From: Yoonia ponticola | GTDB lineage: Bacteria; Pseudomonadota; Alphaproteobacteria; Rhodobacterales; Rhodobacteraceae | Direction of reading: 5' to 3' | DNA length: 64,000 nucleotides | NCBI RefSeq assembly: GCF_014199395.1 | Contig: NZ_JACIJM010000005.1 | Coordinates: forward strand, 302,283-366,282 | Part shown: positions 44,104-52,398 of the stretch, piece after piece | How the letters are laid out: each line of letters begins with the position of its first letter | Position numbering within the stretch: the first letter of the stretch is position 1 | Translations under genes and position numbers: made by a program | Notes under the pieces: generated by a model | Told to the model about the DNA's origin: nothing | Databases searched by the model: none | The model's input: the letters and a program-made list of their open reading frames with translations, nothing else

Positions 44104-45218
44104 ACACCGACCTCGCAGACGACCATTTCAAACTTGAAGATACCCGCGTCACGCGGCGCTATTTCGACAAGTTTGAACGGATCACGCAGTACCTCAACAA
44201 GGTTGCCGCGACGATGGAGGCCGAGCAGCGGCTGTCGCGCAATGACATCAAAGCGGTTGCCACGTACTTGGTCGGGCTGAATATTACATTCCGGTCGCTC
44301 GCCCATAAATACCATTTCTCTGGTCGGTTTTCCCATGCGGGGCAGCTGACTTTTGACCGCGTGGAAAGCGGCTTTCCGGTCTATCAAGAACTGCTTGAAA
44401 TGGCGAATGACGCGCTTCAGGCCGAACGGCATTTGGCGACAATGCCGTCGTCGGAAGAGCTAAAAGATCAGATGGTCCGCGCGATTGTGGGCGATCAGGA
44501 AATCCCGACAAAGCTGCAATATGCCCTGTCCCAACGGCTTTATTACGAAGAACTGATCAAAGGCCGGCAATTCTACGCCCGCAACGATCCGCAAGCGGTT
44601 TGGCTGGGCAATGAAGGCGACAGGCGGACGTTCCAAATCCACTGGGCGGTTTATGATAGCCAAGTGAACCTGCCGACAATTTACCTGATGGACGTGGAGG
44701 ACACTGGGCGCGTCGGTTTGCCGAAAGACGAACGCCGTTGGCCCGAAGCACAGGCGCATTTGATGGCGCAATCCGTAGCGCATCTGAAACTGTTGACGAT
44801 TGCCAAGGGCTTTGATGAAGATTTCGACGATCTGCACCCGACGCGCTTGCGTCGTTTCCATATCGGGCCGATGTATTCGAACGCGTTTACCCGTCAATCT
44901 GGCCCATTGCGCGAGGTGCTAGAGCAAGCGAACAGCCCCATCGGTGACGATTGGGCGCTGGTCTGGACCGAAGAAGAATTGATCGCGGAACGCGTGGAAC
45001 GTGTGAAATCCGGTTGGTTCGGCACCGTCGAACGTCAGATTTTCGCGCTCGATCCCTTCGCGGCGCAAGGCAGCGACACAGGGGCGACACGGATGGAACG
45101 GTCCCTGATTATGCCCGAACGGCCCTATCAAGCGCTTGCAGAACGCAATCCGCCGGGGTTTCGGGATGTGCGTAAATTCGTCGTCAGCGACCGTGGGCGC
45201 GTAATTAGTTATCGGTGA
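44100..45218 (+). CDS. Uncharacterised 372-residue protein of the telA operon
   Basis: 372 residues, soluble, no signal peptide or membrane helix. The first ~110 residues are helical (RRYFDKFERITQYLNKVAATMEAEQRL, VATYLVGLNITFRSLAHKYHF), and the rest is mixed alpha/beta with a conserved-looking RFHIGPMYSNAFTRQSGPL and a basic C-terminus (DVRKFVVSDRGRVISYR). I do not recognise a family. It sits between a membrane protein gene and the AAA+ gene, so it is a likely partner or substrate adaptor of the ATPase. Confidence 0.75.
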   Translation: MNTDLADDHFKLEDTRVTRRYFDKFERITQYLNKVAATMEAEQRLSRNDIKAVATYLVGLNITFRSLAHKYHFSGRFSHAGQLTFDRVESGFPVYQELLEMANDALQAERHLATMPSSEELKDQMVRAIVGDQEIPTKLQYALSQRLYYEELIKGRQFYARNDPQAVWLGNEGDRRTFQIHWAVYDSQVNLPTIYLMDVEDTGRVGLPKDERRWPEAQAHLMAQSVAHLKLLTIAKGFDEDFDDLHPTRLRRFHIGPMYSNAFTRQSGPLREVLEQANSPIGDDWALVWTEEELIAERVERVKSGWFGTVERQIFALDPFAAQGSDTGATRMERSLIMPERPYQALAERNPPGFRDVRKFVVSDRGRVISYR

Positions 45219-45258
45219 GGTGTGATCTGAAGTCTCGGTAATAGATTTCGCAGGAAAC

Positions 45259-45277
45259 AGACTTTTAATAAAAGTCT
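45259..45277 (+). other. AT-rich hairpin ahead of the AAA+ gene
   Basis: AGACTTTT-AAT-AAAAGTCT is a perfect 8-bp stem with a 3-nt loop in the 101-bp gap before the AAA+ gene, the longest gap in the operon. It could be an mRNA processing or attenuation site. Confidence 0.5.
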
Positions 45278-45319
45278 TCGCATCAAACCCAAAATTTGAA
45301 TGAAGTGAGTGATGAGACC

Positions 45320-47254
45320 ATGAGCCAAACAAGTGATCAGATGGAACTGCGCGAAGAAGATATTCGCAGCCATTACGCCGCAGCGCTTGACCTGATTGAC
45401 GGGTTCGACCATGCGCCGCGCGTCGCTGCAGCAACTGCTGAGGCACCTGTTGAACGCTCTAGTGGTGTGGGCACGCGCCGCAGGTTTCGGTCTACGACCC
45501 CCGGTTTGGCGACACGCCGCACGGTTCGCGCCGAAGGCATCCAGCTGACCACGCGTATCGAAGCGGTCGAAGGCGGCGATGGTTTGACGTCGCCGTTGCA
45601 AGCCACAGTCCTGCAAAGCCTGCGCCGCGCGATTGCAATTGCGCTGGGCGTCGCGGATCAATTCGCCGAACGCACTGCCTTGAAGGACCTGAAACGAGCG
45701 AACCTTGAAGGCGGATTGGCCGATGCGAAACGCGCCGAATTTTCGGAACTACTGACCGCCGAAGCGCTTGTTACGCTGTATGTTTTTGGCTCTGCCACCG
45801 CGTTTTTGCTGTCATCCCATGCGTCTGAGGAAACAGTCGAAGTGGGCGAAGTCGAAGAGATTTTGACCGACAACGGCCAGCTTGCGTTGCACGGCGTCCT
45901 TTGGGAATTGGACGAAGACATCGCGACCCACGCCTCGTCCGAGCCAAAGCTGACGGCGACAATTCTCGCTTTCGCCGAGGCGTTGATGGACAAGGTCGCA
46001 GGCCGCGCCAGCACCGCTGGTCGTCTCGCGCCGTTCACCGATGCGTCGTGGCGTGTCGAGGCCGATGATTTCACTGTTAATGGTTTTAGCCCCGCGACCA
46101 AGGCCAAGGGCACAACCCTGACGATGCAGTTCAAAAAACCAAACGAAGTTGTCGGCAACCACATCGCGAAATATCAAGCGATGAAGCTGGCGAAAATGGT
46201 AATGGCCTACGACTTTGATCGTCGCCTGAACCCGTTTGCCGAGCTTGGCGGGTTTATCTTTACCTTTATGGGCGACGGCAAACCGGGGACGGGTAAGACG
46301 ACGCTGATCCAGATGATGGCGGGTTTGGTGAATGAATACTGTCAGGTCGCGGGCTATCCGTTCCGCTACCAGAACCTGAGCACCGACAATATCGACAGCT
46401 ATCAGGGCAAGTCGGGACAAAACGCAAAAGCGTTTATTAACAACATTCTAGACCCTAGCGTCATCGGTTTCGGCACCATTGACGACATCGACCAGCTCGC
46501 GGGGAAACGCGGTGATCGGCAGTCCAGCGCAGGGCAGCTCGAAATTACAGCTGTACTGATGGAAAGCTTCGCTGGCGCGAATACGGTGGTGCGCGGGAAT
46601 TGCACCTTTGGTATGTTCTCGAATTATCCCGAAAACGTCGATGATGCGCTACGGCAACGGGCGGGCGCGCGTTTCCTCGTGGACGGGCCGCAGACGCAGG
46701 ACGATTACATCGACATTCTGTACCTGCTGATGGGTAAAAACCACGATATTCCAGTGGGCAACCATGAAGTATTCAGTGCGCAAGAAATCAAAAAAGCGGT
46801 CGCGGCGTCCTTTGAGGGCCACGCAAAACCGCATGAAGAAGGCTTGATGCGCGTATTTGACCGGATCAGCGGCCAAGTCGGGGAATTGGACACAATCGCC
46901 AAAATGGGAACCTACCTGAAAGGTATCCAAGAGGCGGACGAACGCTTTACCGGACGTGCGATCAAGAACATCACCGACGCGGTGAAAGTCCGCGCAATGG
47001 ACTTTGAACTGCCCGACGAATGGATGGAAAATCCAGAAATGTTCCTGTTCAAAGACTACGACACCAAAAAAGCGATGATTTCTGACCTGCGCCAACCGAT
47101 CACGACCGACATGGTGCTGCAAGAAATCAACCGCTACGCTGACAGTGAATTCCGTTACGCTGACAAATCCGACGAAGTGGCAATCGAAAACATGGTGCGC
47201 GATTTCGCACGCCAAGAAGAAGCAAAGCGGCGCTACCTGAAAGCGCAGGGTTAA
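45320..47254 (+). CDS. AAA+ ATPase of the telA operon
   Basis: 644 residues from MSQTSDQ. Residues 1-~280 are an unrecognised, largely helical region with an Ala/Arg-rich start. The AAA module follows, with Walker A GKPGTGKT (about 320-327), Walker B GTIDDID (385-391; the second acidic residue is Asp, not the usual Glu), an asparagine at the sensor-1 position in FSNYPENVDDAL, and an arginine-finger-like RQRAGAR (445-451). The C-terminal ~165 residues are a helical lid and tail. The second region of homology marks a classical (Cdc48/FtsH-like) AAA protein, but no protease or membrane part is present, so it is probably an unfoldase or remodeller. Confidence 0.88.
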   Translation: MSQTSDQMELREEDIRSHYAAALDLIDGFDHAPRVAAATAEAPVERSSGVGTRRRFRSTTPGLATRRTVRAEGIQLTTRIEAVEGGDGLTSPLQATVLQSLRRAIAIALGVADQFAERTALKDLKRANLEGGLADAKRAEFSELLTAEALVTLYVFGSATAFLLSSHASEETVEVGEVEEILTDNGQLALHGVLWELDEDIATHASSEPKLTATILAFAEALMDKVAGRASTAGRLAPFTDASWRVEADDFTVNGFSPATKAKGTTLTMQFKKPNEVVGNHIAKYQAMKLAKMVMAYDFDRRLNPFAELGGFIFTFMGDGKPGTGKTTLIQMMAGLVNEYCQVAGYPFRYQNLSTDNIDSYQGKSGQNAKAFINNILDPSVIGFGTIDDIDQLAGKRGDRQSSAGQLEITAVLMESFAGANTVVRGNCTFGMFSNYPENVDDALRQRAGARFLVDGPQTQDDYIDILYLLMGKNHDIPVGNHEVFSAQEIKKAVAASFEGHAKPHEEGLMRVFDRISGQVGELDTIAKMGTYLKGIQEADERFTGRAIKNITDAVKVRAMDFELPDEWMENPEMFLFKDYDTKKAMISDLRQPITTDMVLQEINRYADSEFRYADKSDEVAIENMVRDFARQEEAKRRYLKAQG

Positions 47255-47598
47255 TGGCAGATGTATTGAGCACAAGCCTCGTCTTTCCAGCGCTTTTCTT
47301 GGCGCTGGTCGGCTGGCTTGTGCCCAAATTACTGTCCACCGTGATGCCCGAAGGGGTAAAACCGCTCTTGGTGCTATCGATCCTGTCAGTGCTTATCATG
47401 GTCGTCATCACCAGCGGCCTGTTCGTTTTCCTCTACTTGGCCCAAGGTGCAACTTTGTCGTTATTCACCCAAGCAAGCTTTGGCGATAATATGATGTTTT
47501 TACTCAGATTATCCGTGTCAGCAGGGATCATATGGGCACCGATTATGGTGCTGTCGATAGCGGGTCTGCCGCGCACATGGACGTCGGTGGAATGGTAA
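47254..47598 (+). CDS. Small membrane protein downstream of the AAA+ gene
   Basis: 114 residues with three membrane helices: LSTSLVFPALFLALVGWLVPKLL, PLLVLSILSVLIMVVITSGLFVFLYL and LRLSVSAGIIWAPIMVLSIAGL. No family recognised. Its ATG overlaps the AAA+ gene stop codon (TAATG), so the two are translationally coupled and probably interact, the membrane protein giving the ATPase an inner-membrane site. Confidence 0.8.
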   Translation: MADVLSTSLVFPALFLALVGWLVPKLLSTVMPEGVKPLLVLSILSVLIMVVITSGLFVFLYLAQGATLSLFTQASFGDNMMFLLRLSVSAGIIWAPIMVLSIAGLPRTWTSVEW

Positions 47599-47621
47599 GT
47601 TGCGAGATGATGGAATGACCG

Positions 47622-49013
47622 ATGCATAGACTAATCGAAAACGGCCTGATGTTTGGCAACCTTATCCGCGTTGATAGTCCGATCTTGGTCGAGCGGTACA
47701 ATCGTGCGCTGCAGCATTTGACGCGGCGCGAAACGGCGTTAGCCGAATTTCACATCGACATTTCAGGATATTCCCCTGAGGTGGGGGCTGAATTGGGCGA
47801 CGATCAGTACCTTAATCATGCGGGTGTAAACCGTCAGTTTATTTTACTGACGACCGATCAGAAAACCGCCCCTTTGTTGAATGCCAAATTCTCGACGTCG
47901 CGCGGAATACTCAAACAATTTATCCAAGATAATGAGGCTGAGCTTTTTGCGCTGACCACACGTGATGCTGTGGCGGGCGAGTTGGTGAACTCTGTCTATG
48001 ACGTTGATACCCCACGCAAATTGTTCGACATCCGCAAGGTAACAGTTGAGGCGGACACGACCAAAGGCACGGTCGCCACAGCTAAAAAGCTGCGCGATAT
48101 GATCTCGGAATTCAAAACAAAACCGGATGCGTGGTTCGATGATGTTTTAATCGGTCGGATGATCACCTTGGCCAAGAAAACGGGCGACGTGACGCGCAAT
48201 CCGGTGACGCTTGCCTCTGCTGAGTTTGGGCAGGACAATTTCTGGACCGCGCATTTTGGCGGCATCTATATCTTTCGCGGGGTCGAGCATCCGGCAGCGA
48301 TTATTCACGGCGACAAATCGGCGTTAAAAGACCTGCCGATTGCGTTCGAATTTGACTTCGAGGAACGGCGCGGGATTGCGAAATTCTTGCAGCTGAACGA
48401 TTTGGCCGAACCGATTGTCAAAGCCCGCGGCGTCGATGCCGCCGCGATTCTGCATCAAAAGATGGATTTTATGGTGGCAGAGGTCGCGTCAACGATGGGC
48501 GAGGATCTGACAGGGGCCACGCGTCGCGATCTGCGCGCACTCGGGCGGCGCTATGCGACGTTGCTGCCAGAAGCATGGCAGGGGCTTGCGGCGCTTGCAC
48601 GGTGGGCAGAAGAGGGCGGTCCGTGGCCTAAGATTTCAGCAGATCATCCAGCTTATTTCTACACGCTGCGGGCGAAAGATCACGCCGATGCGGATCTTGT
48701 GAATATGCTGCTAGCCGAGTTGTCACCGCTAGATATTCGTCAATTGTTCATCTGCCATAAAGAGACATTTTACAAAACATACGCCGGTTGGTCGGACGAA
48801 AAACGGTCCTATGTCGTCGATTTTCTGGTGCGCGAATATCAGGTGGATAAGGCAGGCACGCGCGAGGCGCTCTTTGGCCACGAGGCCACAATGGAAGAAC
48901 CGGTTGCTGCCCCTGTGCGGCCCACGGGTCCGTGGACAAACAATGGTGGCTATGAAATCCGCCATGACGTGATAGAACGTGTTGGCCCTTGGGGCCGCAT
49001 CGGAGGAAAATAA
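47622..49013 (+). CDS. Uncharacterised 463-residue protein of the telA operon
   Basis: 463 residues, soluble. The N-terminal half is mixed alpha/beta (ENGLMFGNLIRVDSPILVERYNRALQHLTRRETALAEFHIDISGYSPEVGAELGD), a middle block has FGGIYIFRGVEHPAAIIHGDKSALKDLPIAFEFDFEERR, and a helical C-terminus follows. No catalytic motif is evident to me. I recall a similar uncharacterised family in Rhodobacterales (possibly DUF6638), unverified. It starts 23 bp after the previous gene and ends 3 bp before the next. Confidence 0.75.
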   Translation: MHRLIENGLMFGNLIRVDSPILVERYNRALQHLTRRETALAEFHIDISGYSPEVGAELGDDQYLNHAGVNRQFILLTTDQKTAPLLNAKFSTSRGILKQFIQDNEAELFALTTRDAVAGELVNSVYDVDTPRKLFDIRKVTVEADTTKGTVATAKKLRDMISEFKTKPDAWFDDVLIGRMITLAKKTGDVTRNPVTLASAEFGQDNFWTAHFGGIYIFRGVEHPAAIIHGDKSALKDLPIAFEFDFEERRGIAKFLQLNDLAEPIVKARGVDAAAILHQKMDFMVAEVASTMGEDLTGATRRDLRALGRRYATLLPEAWQGLAALARWAEEGGPWPKISADHPAYFYTLRAKDHADADLVNMLLAELSPLDIRQLFICHKETFYKTYAGWSDEKRSYVVDFLVREYQVDKAGTREALFGHEATMEEPVAAPVRPTGPWTNNGGYEIRHDVIERVGPWGRIGGK

Positions 49014-49016
49014 GCG

Positions 49017-49283
49017 ATGGGATTTGTCAGGCTTGTTGTGTTTGGATTTATCGGCCTTGGGGTGATTTATCTTTCGATTTCAGTGTATTCACGGTCTGTC
49101 CGTCGCGAAAAGCTCGAAGAACAATACGACGAAAATCCGATTGCGAATATGACGCGCCGCGAGTTCGTTGAAAACGGTGTGAAGTCGTATAATAACAGCT
49201 TTCGTCCTAAGCTAATCGCCCTTGTCTTTGTGATCCCACCCGCCATTGTGGCAGCGATCATTTATGTAATTAACGCGAATTGA
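49017..49283 (+). CDS. Small two-helix membrane protein
   Basis: 88 residues. Two membrane helices (FVRLVVFGFIGLGVIYLSISVY; LIALVFVIPPAIVAAIIYVI) flank a polar loop with REKLEEQYDENPIANMTRREFVENGVKSYNNSFRP. No family recognised. It begins 3 nt after the 463-residue gene and ends 8 nt before the ATG of the next gene, so the last three genes of the operon are very tightly packed. Confidence 0.78.
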   Translation: MGFVRLVVFGFIGLGVIYLSISVYSRSVRREKLEEQYDENPIANMTRREFVENGVKSYNNSFRPKLIALVFVIPPAIVAAIIYVINAN

Positions 49284-49291
49284 GGTCCAAT

Positions 49292-49990
49292 ATGCGCCGT
49301 CTCCGTATCATCTTTCGTGTCGTTTTGTTTCTGATCCTTGGGTCATTTTTCCATTACGTCTTACCGCAACACGATGTCGTTCAAATCACGCAGGTCGAGA
49401 CCAAGCGGACCGACTTTGGTGGGTTTAACAAATGGTTTTATGCGCAACAGGATAGCGGCAGCGCTGTGATGGAAAACCGCGATATTTTCTATATCTATGC
49501 GGACCGGAAAAAGACGTTTCTGTTTGGTTTGATTGCACGGGATGCCACGGGCGTAATGGTCTACCGCAACGAGGATACGGGCTGGATCTGGCCGCCATAT
49601 TTCAAATTTGACAGCTCGAACCTGCAAGCCGAAGCGGCGAGCCTTGCGCGGCGCGAAGCAACATCAGAGGGTGGTAACTGGTCTGTCGTGACGAACTATG
49701 GCTGGCGGATTCCGTTCCTGTCGATCTTCCCGAATGCGGTTGATGTGAAACCCGCAACTGGCCCTGATCATCAGGTCACGCCGTGGTTCAATATCTTCTT
49801 CTTTATTGCGCTGATTATCGGGTTCTTTTTCGTTCGCGCGATGTGGATGCAGTTACGGGAACGGTCGGTCGATCCAATGCTTGATAGTGCGGGGCATCGG
49901 TTGGATGAAGTGCAAGCTGGTGTCGCAGAACGCCAAGGTCGCATGCGGCGCTGGATGAACACGTGGCGGTCCAAAGACAACCAGCGTTGA
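49292..49990 (+). CDS. DUF1523-type membrane protein
   Basis: 232 residues from MRRLRIIF. The N-terminal anchor RIIFRVVLFLILGSFFHYVLPQHDVVQITQVE is the recognisable start of DUF1523 proteins. A periplasmic domain follows (residues ~35-165, with DRKKTFLFGLIARDATGVMVYRNEDTGWIWPPYFKFDSS), then a second helix (FNIFFFIALIIGFFFVRAMWM) and a cytoplasmic coiled tail. Function unknown. It is the last gene of the telA operon, followed by repeat R5 and a convergent gene. Confidence 0.8.
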   Translation: MRRLRIIFRVVLFLILGSFFHYVLPQHDVVQITQVETKRTDFGGFNKWFYAQQDSGSAVMENRDIFYIYADRKKTFLFGLIARDATGVMVYRNEDTGWIWPPYFKFDSSNLQAEAASLARREATSEGGNWSVVTNYGWRIPFLSIFPNAVDVKPATGPDHQVTPWFNIFFFIALIIGFFFVRAMWMQLRERSVDPMLDSAGHRLDEVQAGVAERQGRMRRWMNTWRSKDNQR

Positions 49991-50024
49991 TCCAAATGTA
50001 GGCTTACGCCTACGACATGATGGG

Positions 50025-50089
50025 TTGGGGGGCTTTGCCCCCCGCCGCGTTCCGCGTCGTCCCCCAGGATTTAGAAAAAGTCAAAGAAA
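50025..50089 (+). repeat. Extragenic repeat copy R5 (tail type A)
   Basis: TTGGGGGGCTTTGCCCCCCG hairpin, a CGCGTTCCGCG mini-hairpin insert, CCCCCAGGATTT and the tail AGAAAAAGTCAAAGAAA. On the minus strand it comes tail-first 7 nt after the ALDH16 stop codon. Confidence 0.8.
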
Positions 50090-50096
50090 CGATTGG

Positions 50097-52394
50097 TTAC
50101 TCGCCGTAAGGCACCCAGATGTTTTTGACTTCTGTGGCGTGCAGCAGGGCCTCTTTGGTGGTGGGGTTCTGCGTGATCCACGTCCGTTTGATGTTTGTGG
50201 CGCTGCCCGCTTCGATTTGTTTTGCAAAATCAAGTGGCGAGAATGACCAAACGGCGTCGATGTCCATGTGCTTGGCCATATGCGGCGCGATCTCGGAATG
50301 GTCGCCGGTGAGGATATTCACCACGCCCGCTGGCACGTCAGAGGTTTCCAAAACTTGGTAAAAGTCTGTCGCCGCGAGGGGGAAGGGTTGGCTGGCCAGC
50401 AGTGTCACGCGGTTCCCCATTGCGATTGCGGGCGCCATCGCTTGGACCAAGCCGAGCAGCGGTGTGTCGTTGCAAAGCACGCCGATTTTGCCGACTGGTT
50501 CTTTCATCGCGAGTGCGACGCCGCGGACAGGGACGCCGTGCACCTGACCGTCGTATTTGTCGGCCCATGCTGCAGCTGAGAATAGGGCTTGGACCGAGGC
50601 GTCGACTTCGGATGTGCCTGATTTTCCGGTCATTGCTTTGATGCGGTTCGCAAATTCGTCGGCCCGTGCCGACAGGTTTTCAGCAATGTAATAAAGGATT
50701 TGCGCACGCAGGTGGCCGGTTGTTTTGGACCAGCCTTTGGCTGCGTTCATCGCTTCGACGGCATTGCGCAGATCTTTGCGGTTGGCAGTGGATACATCAC
50801 CGAGGCGTGCGCCTTTGGGGCCAAACACAGCTTGCGAGTAGCCGCCATCGGGACGGGATTGTTTGCCGCCGATGTAGAGTTTCGCGGTGCGGTCGAGCGG
50901 ATCGGACGGTGCATCCGTGCCTGTGAAAGCTGCGATTGGTTTGACGGGTTTCGTGCTGGTTTTCGGTTTGGTGTAGCCGCTGAGGCCTTCCCAGCCGCCT
51001 TCGCGTCCAAAGCCGCTTTCGCGCACACCGCCAAAGCCTGCGGCTGCGTCCATCATGTTTGTACCGTTGATCCAGACGATTCCTGCGGCCAGTTTCGGCG
51101 CGATATCGAGGGCGAGATTGATGTTCTCTGACCAAACCGAAGCGGCCAATCCGTAGCGCGTGTTGTTCGCGATTTCTACTGCTTCGGAAGGTGTACGGAA
51201 TGTCGTCGCGGCCAAAACGGGGCCAAAGATTTCCTCTTGCATTAACGATGATGCGGGGGACAATCCGGTGATTAAGGTCGGTGGGTAGAAGCACCCATCG
51301 GGGGCCGCCGTTTGGTATGTTTCGCCGTCGGTGTTTTCGCTGACCATCTTGGTGATTTGCGCCAGTTGCGCGGGGTCCACGATTGCGCCGATGTCGATGC
51401 ATTTATCCAATGGGTTGCCGATGCGAAGACCCGCCATGCGGGTTTTTAGCTTTGCGTAGAAGGTGTCTGCGATGGTTTCTTGTACCAATAGTCGCGAGCC
51501 TGCGCAGCAAACCTGGCCTTGGTTGAACCAGATTGCATCGACTAAACCTTCGACGGCTGAATCGATGTCGGCGTCGTCGAATACGATGTAAGGGGACTTG
51601 CCGCCCAGTTCTAGAGATAGCGCCTTTCCAGTACCTGCAGTCTGTTCGCGGATGATCCGACCTACAGCAGTGGACCCCGTAAAGGCGATTTTATCGACCT
51701 CCGCGTTAACCAAGGCGGCACCGGTATCGCCGTCGCCCGTGACGATGTTGACCACGCCCGGCGGCACGCCAGCTTGTGTGCAGATATCCGCAAAAACCAT
51801 CGCCGACAGGGACGTGTATTCCGCAGGTTTCAGAACGACAGTGTTTCCCATCGCCAAGGCTGGCGCGATCTTCCATGCGAGCATCAACAGCGGGAAATTC
51901 CAAGGAATGATCTGGCCGCAAACGCCCAATGCCTCGCGATTTGGCAATTCGTCGTCCATCAACTGGGCAAAACCTGCGTGATGATAGAAGTGGCGGATCG
52001 CCAACGGCACGTCGATGTCGCGTGCTTCGCGGATCGGTTTGCCGTTGTCCAAGACCTCTACCACCGCCAAAAGGCGTGCGTGTTTTTGCATCAACCGTGC
52101 GATTGCATAGAGCACCCGTGCGCGTTTGTGACCGTCTTTGGCCCATGTGGGTTGTGCCTTGCGCGCTGCTTTTACGGCCTCGTTCACTTCGTCTGTCGTG
52201 CCTTTGGTCACACCAGCGAGGCGTTCGCCTGTTGCCGGGTTGTTGGACGCAAAATCGTCGCGCAGCGCACCCCATTTGCCATTGATATAGTGGCCCGCGA
52301 TGCCGCCTTTGTCGGACAGCCATTGCAGTGCCTCAGTAGAGGATTCAGGGGCAGGGCCGTAGTCCATAGTTTCGAAAATCTCTTTAATGGTCAT
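50097..52394 (-). CDS. Two-domain aldehyde dehydrogenase (ALDH16 family)
   Basis: 765 residues from MTIKEIFETMDYGPAPESS (an ATG 12 nt upstream overlaps deoC). Residues ~40-490 are a complete ALDH domain with LELGGKSPYIVF and the catalytic cysteine in NQGQVCCAGSR. Residues ~510-765 are a second, shorter ALDH-like domain (VPVRGVALAMKEPVGKIGVLCNDTPLLGLVQAMAPAIAMGNRV) with no catalytic cysteine. This is the ALDH16 layout; bacterial members, including one from Loktanella, keep an active first domain. It follows deoC by 4 nt, so acetaldehyde from deoxyribose-5-phosphate is a reasonable substrate. Confidence 0.9.
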   Translation of the reverse strand: MTIKEIFETMDYGPAPESSTEALQWLSDKGGIAGHYINGKWGALRDDFASNNPATGERLAGVTKGTTDEVNEAVKAARKAQPTWAKDGHKRARVLYAIARLMQKHARLLAVVEVLDNGKPIREARDIDVPLAIRHFYHHAGFAQLMDDELPNREALGVCGQIIPWNFPLLMLAWKIAPALAMGNTVVLKPAEYTSLSAMVFADICTQAGVPPGVVNIVTGDGDTGAALVNAEVDKIAFTGSTAVGRIIREQTAGTGKALSLELGGKSPYIVFDDADIDSAVEGLVDAIWFNQGQVCCAGSRLLVQETIADTFYAKLKTRMAGLRIGNPLDKCIDIGAIVDPAQLAQITKMVSENTDGETYQTAAPDGCFYPPTLITGLSPASSLMQEEIFGPVLAATTFRTPSEAVEIANNTRYGLAASVWSENINLALDIAPKLAAGIVWINGTNMMDAAAGFGGVRESGFGREGGWEGLSGYTKPKTSTKPVKPIAAFTGTDAPSDPLDRTAKLYIGGKQSRPDGGYSQAVFGPKGARLGDVSTANRKDLRNAVEAMNAAKGWSKTTGHLRAQILYYIAENLSARADEFANRIKAMTGKSGTSEVDASVQALFSAAAWADKYDGQVHGVPVRGVALAMKEPVGKIGVLCNDTPLLGLVQAMAPAIAMGNRVTLLASQPFPLAATDFYQVLETSDVPAGVVNILTGDHSEIAPHMAKHMDIDAVWSFSPLDFAKQIEAGSATNIKRTWITQNPTTKEALLHATEVKNIWVPYGE

Positions 52395-52398
52395 GGGC

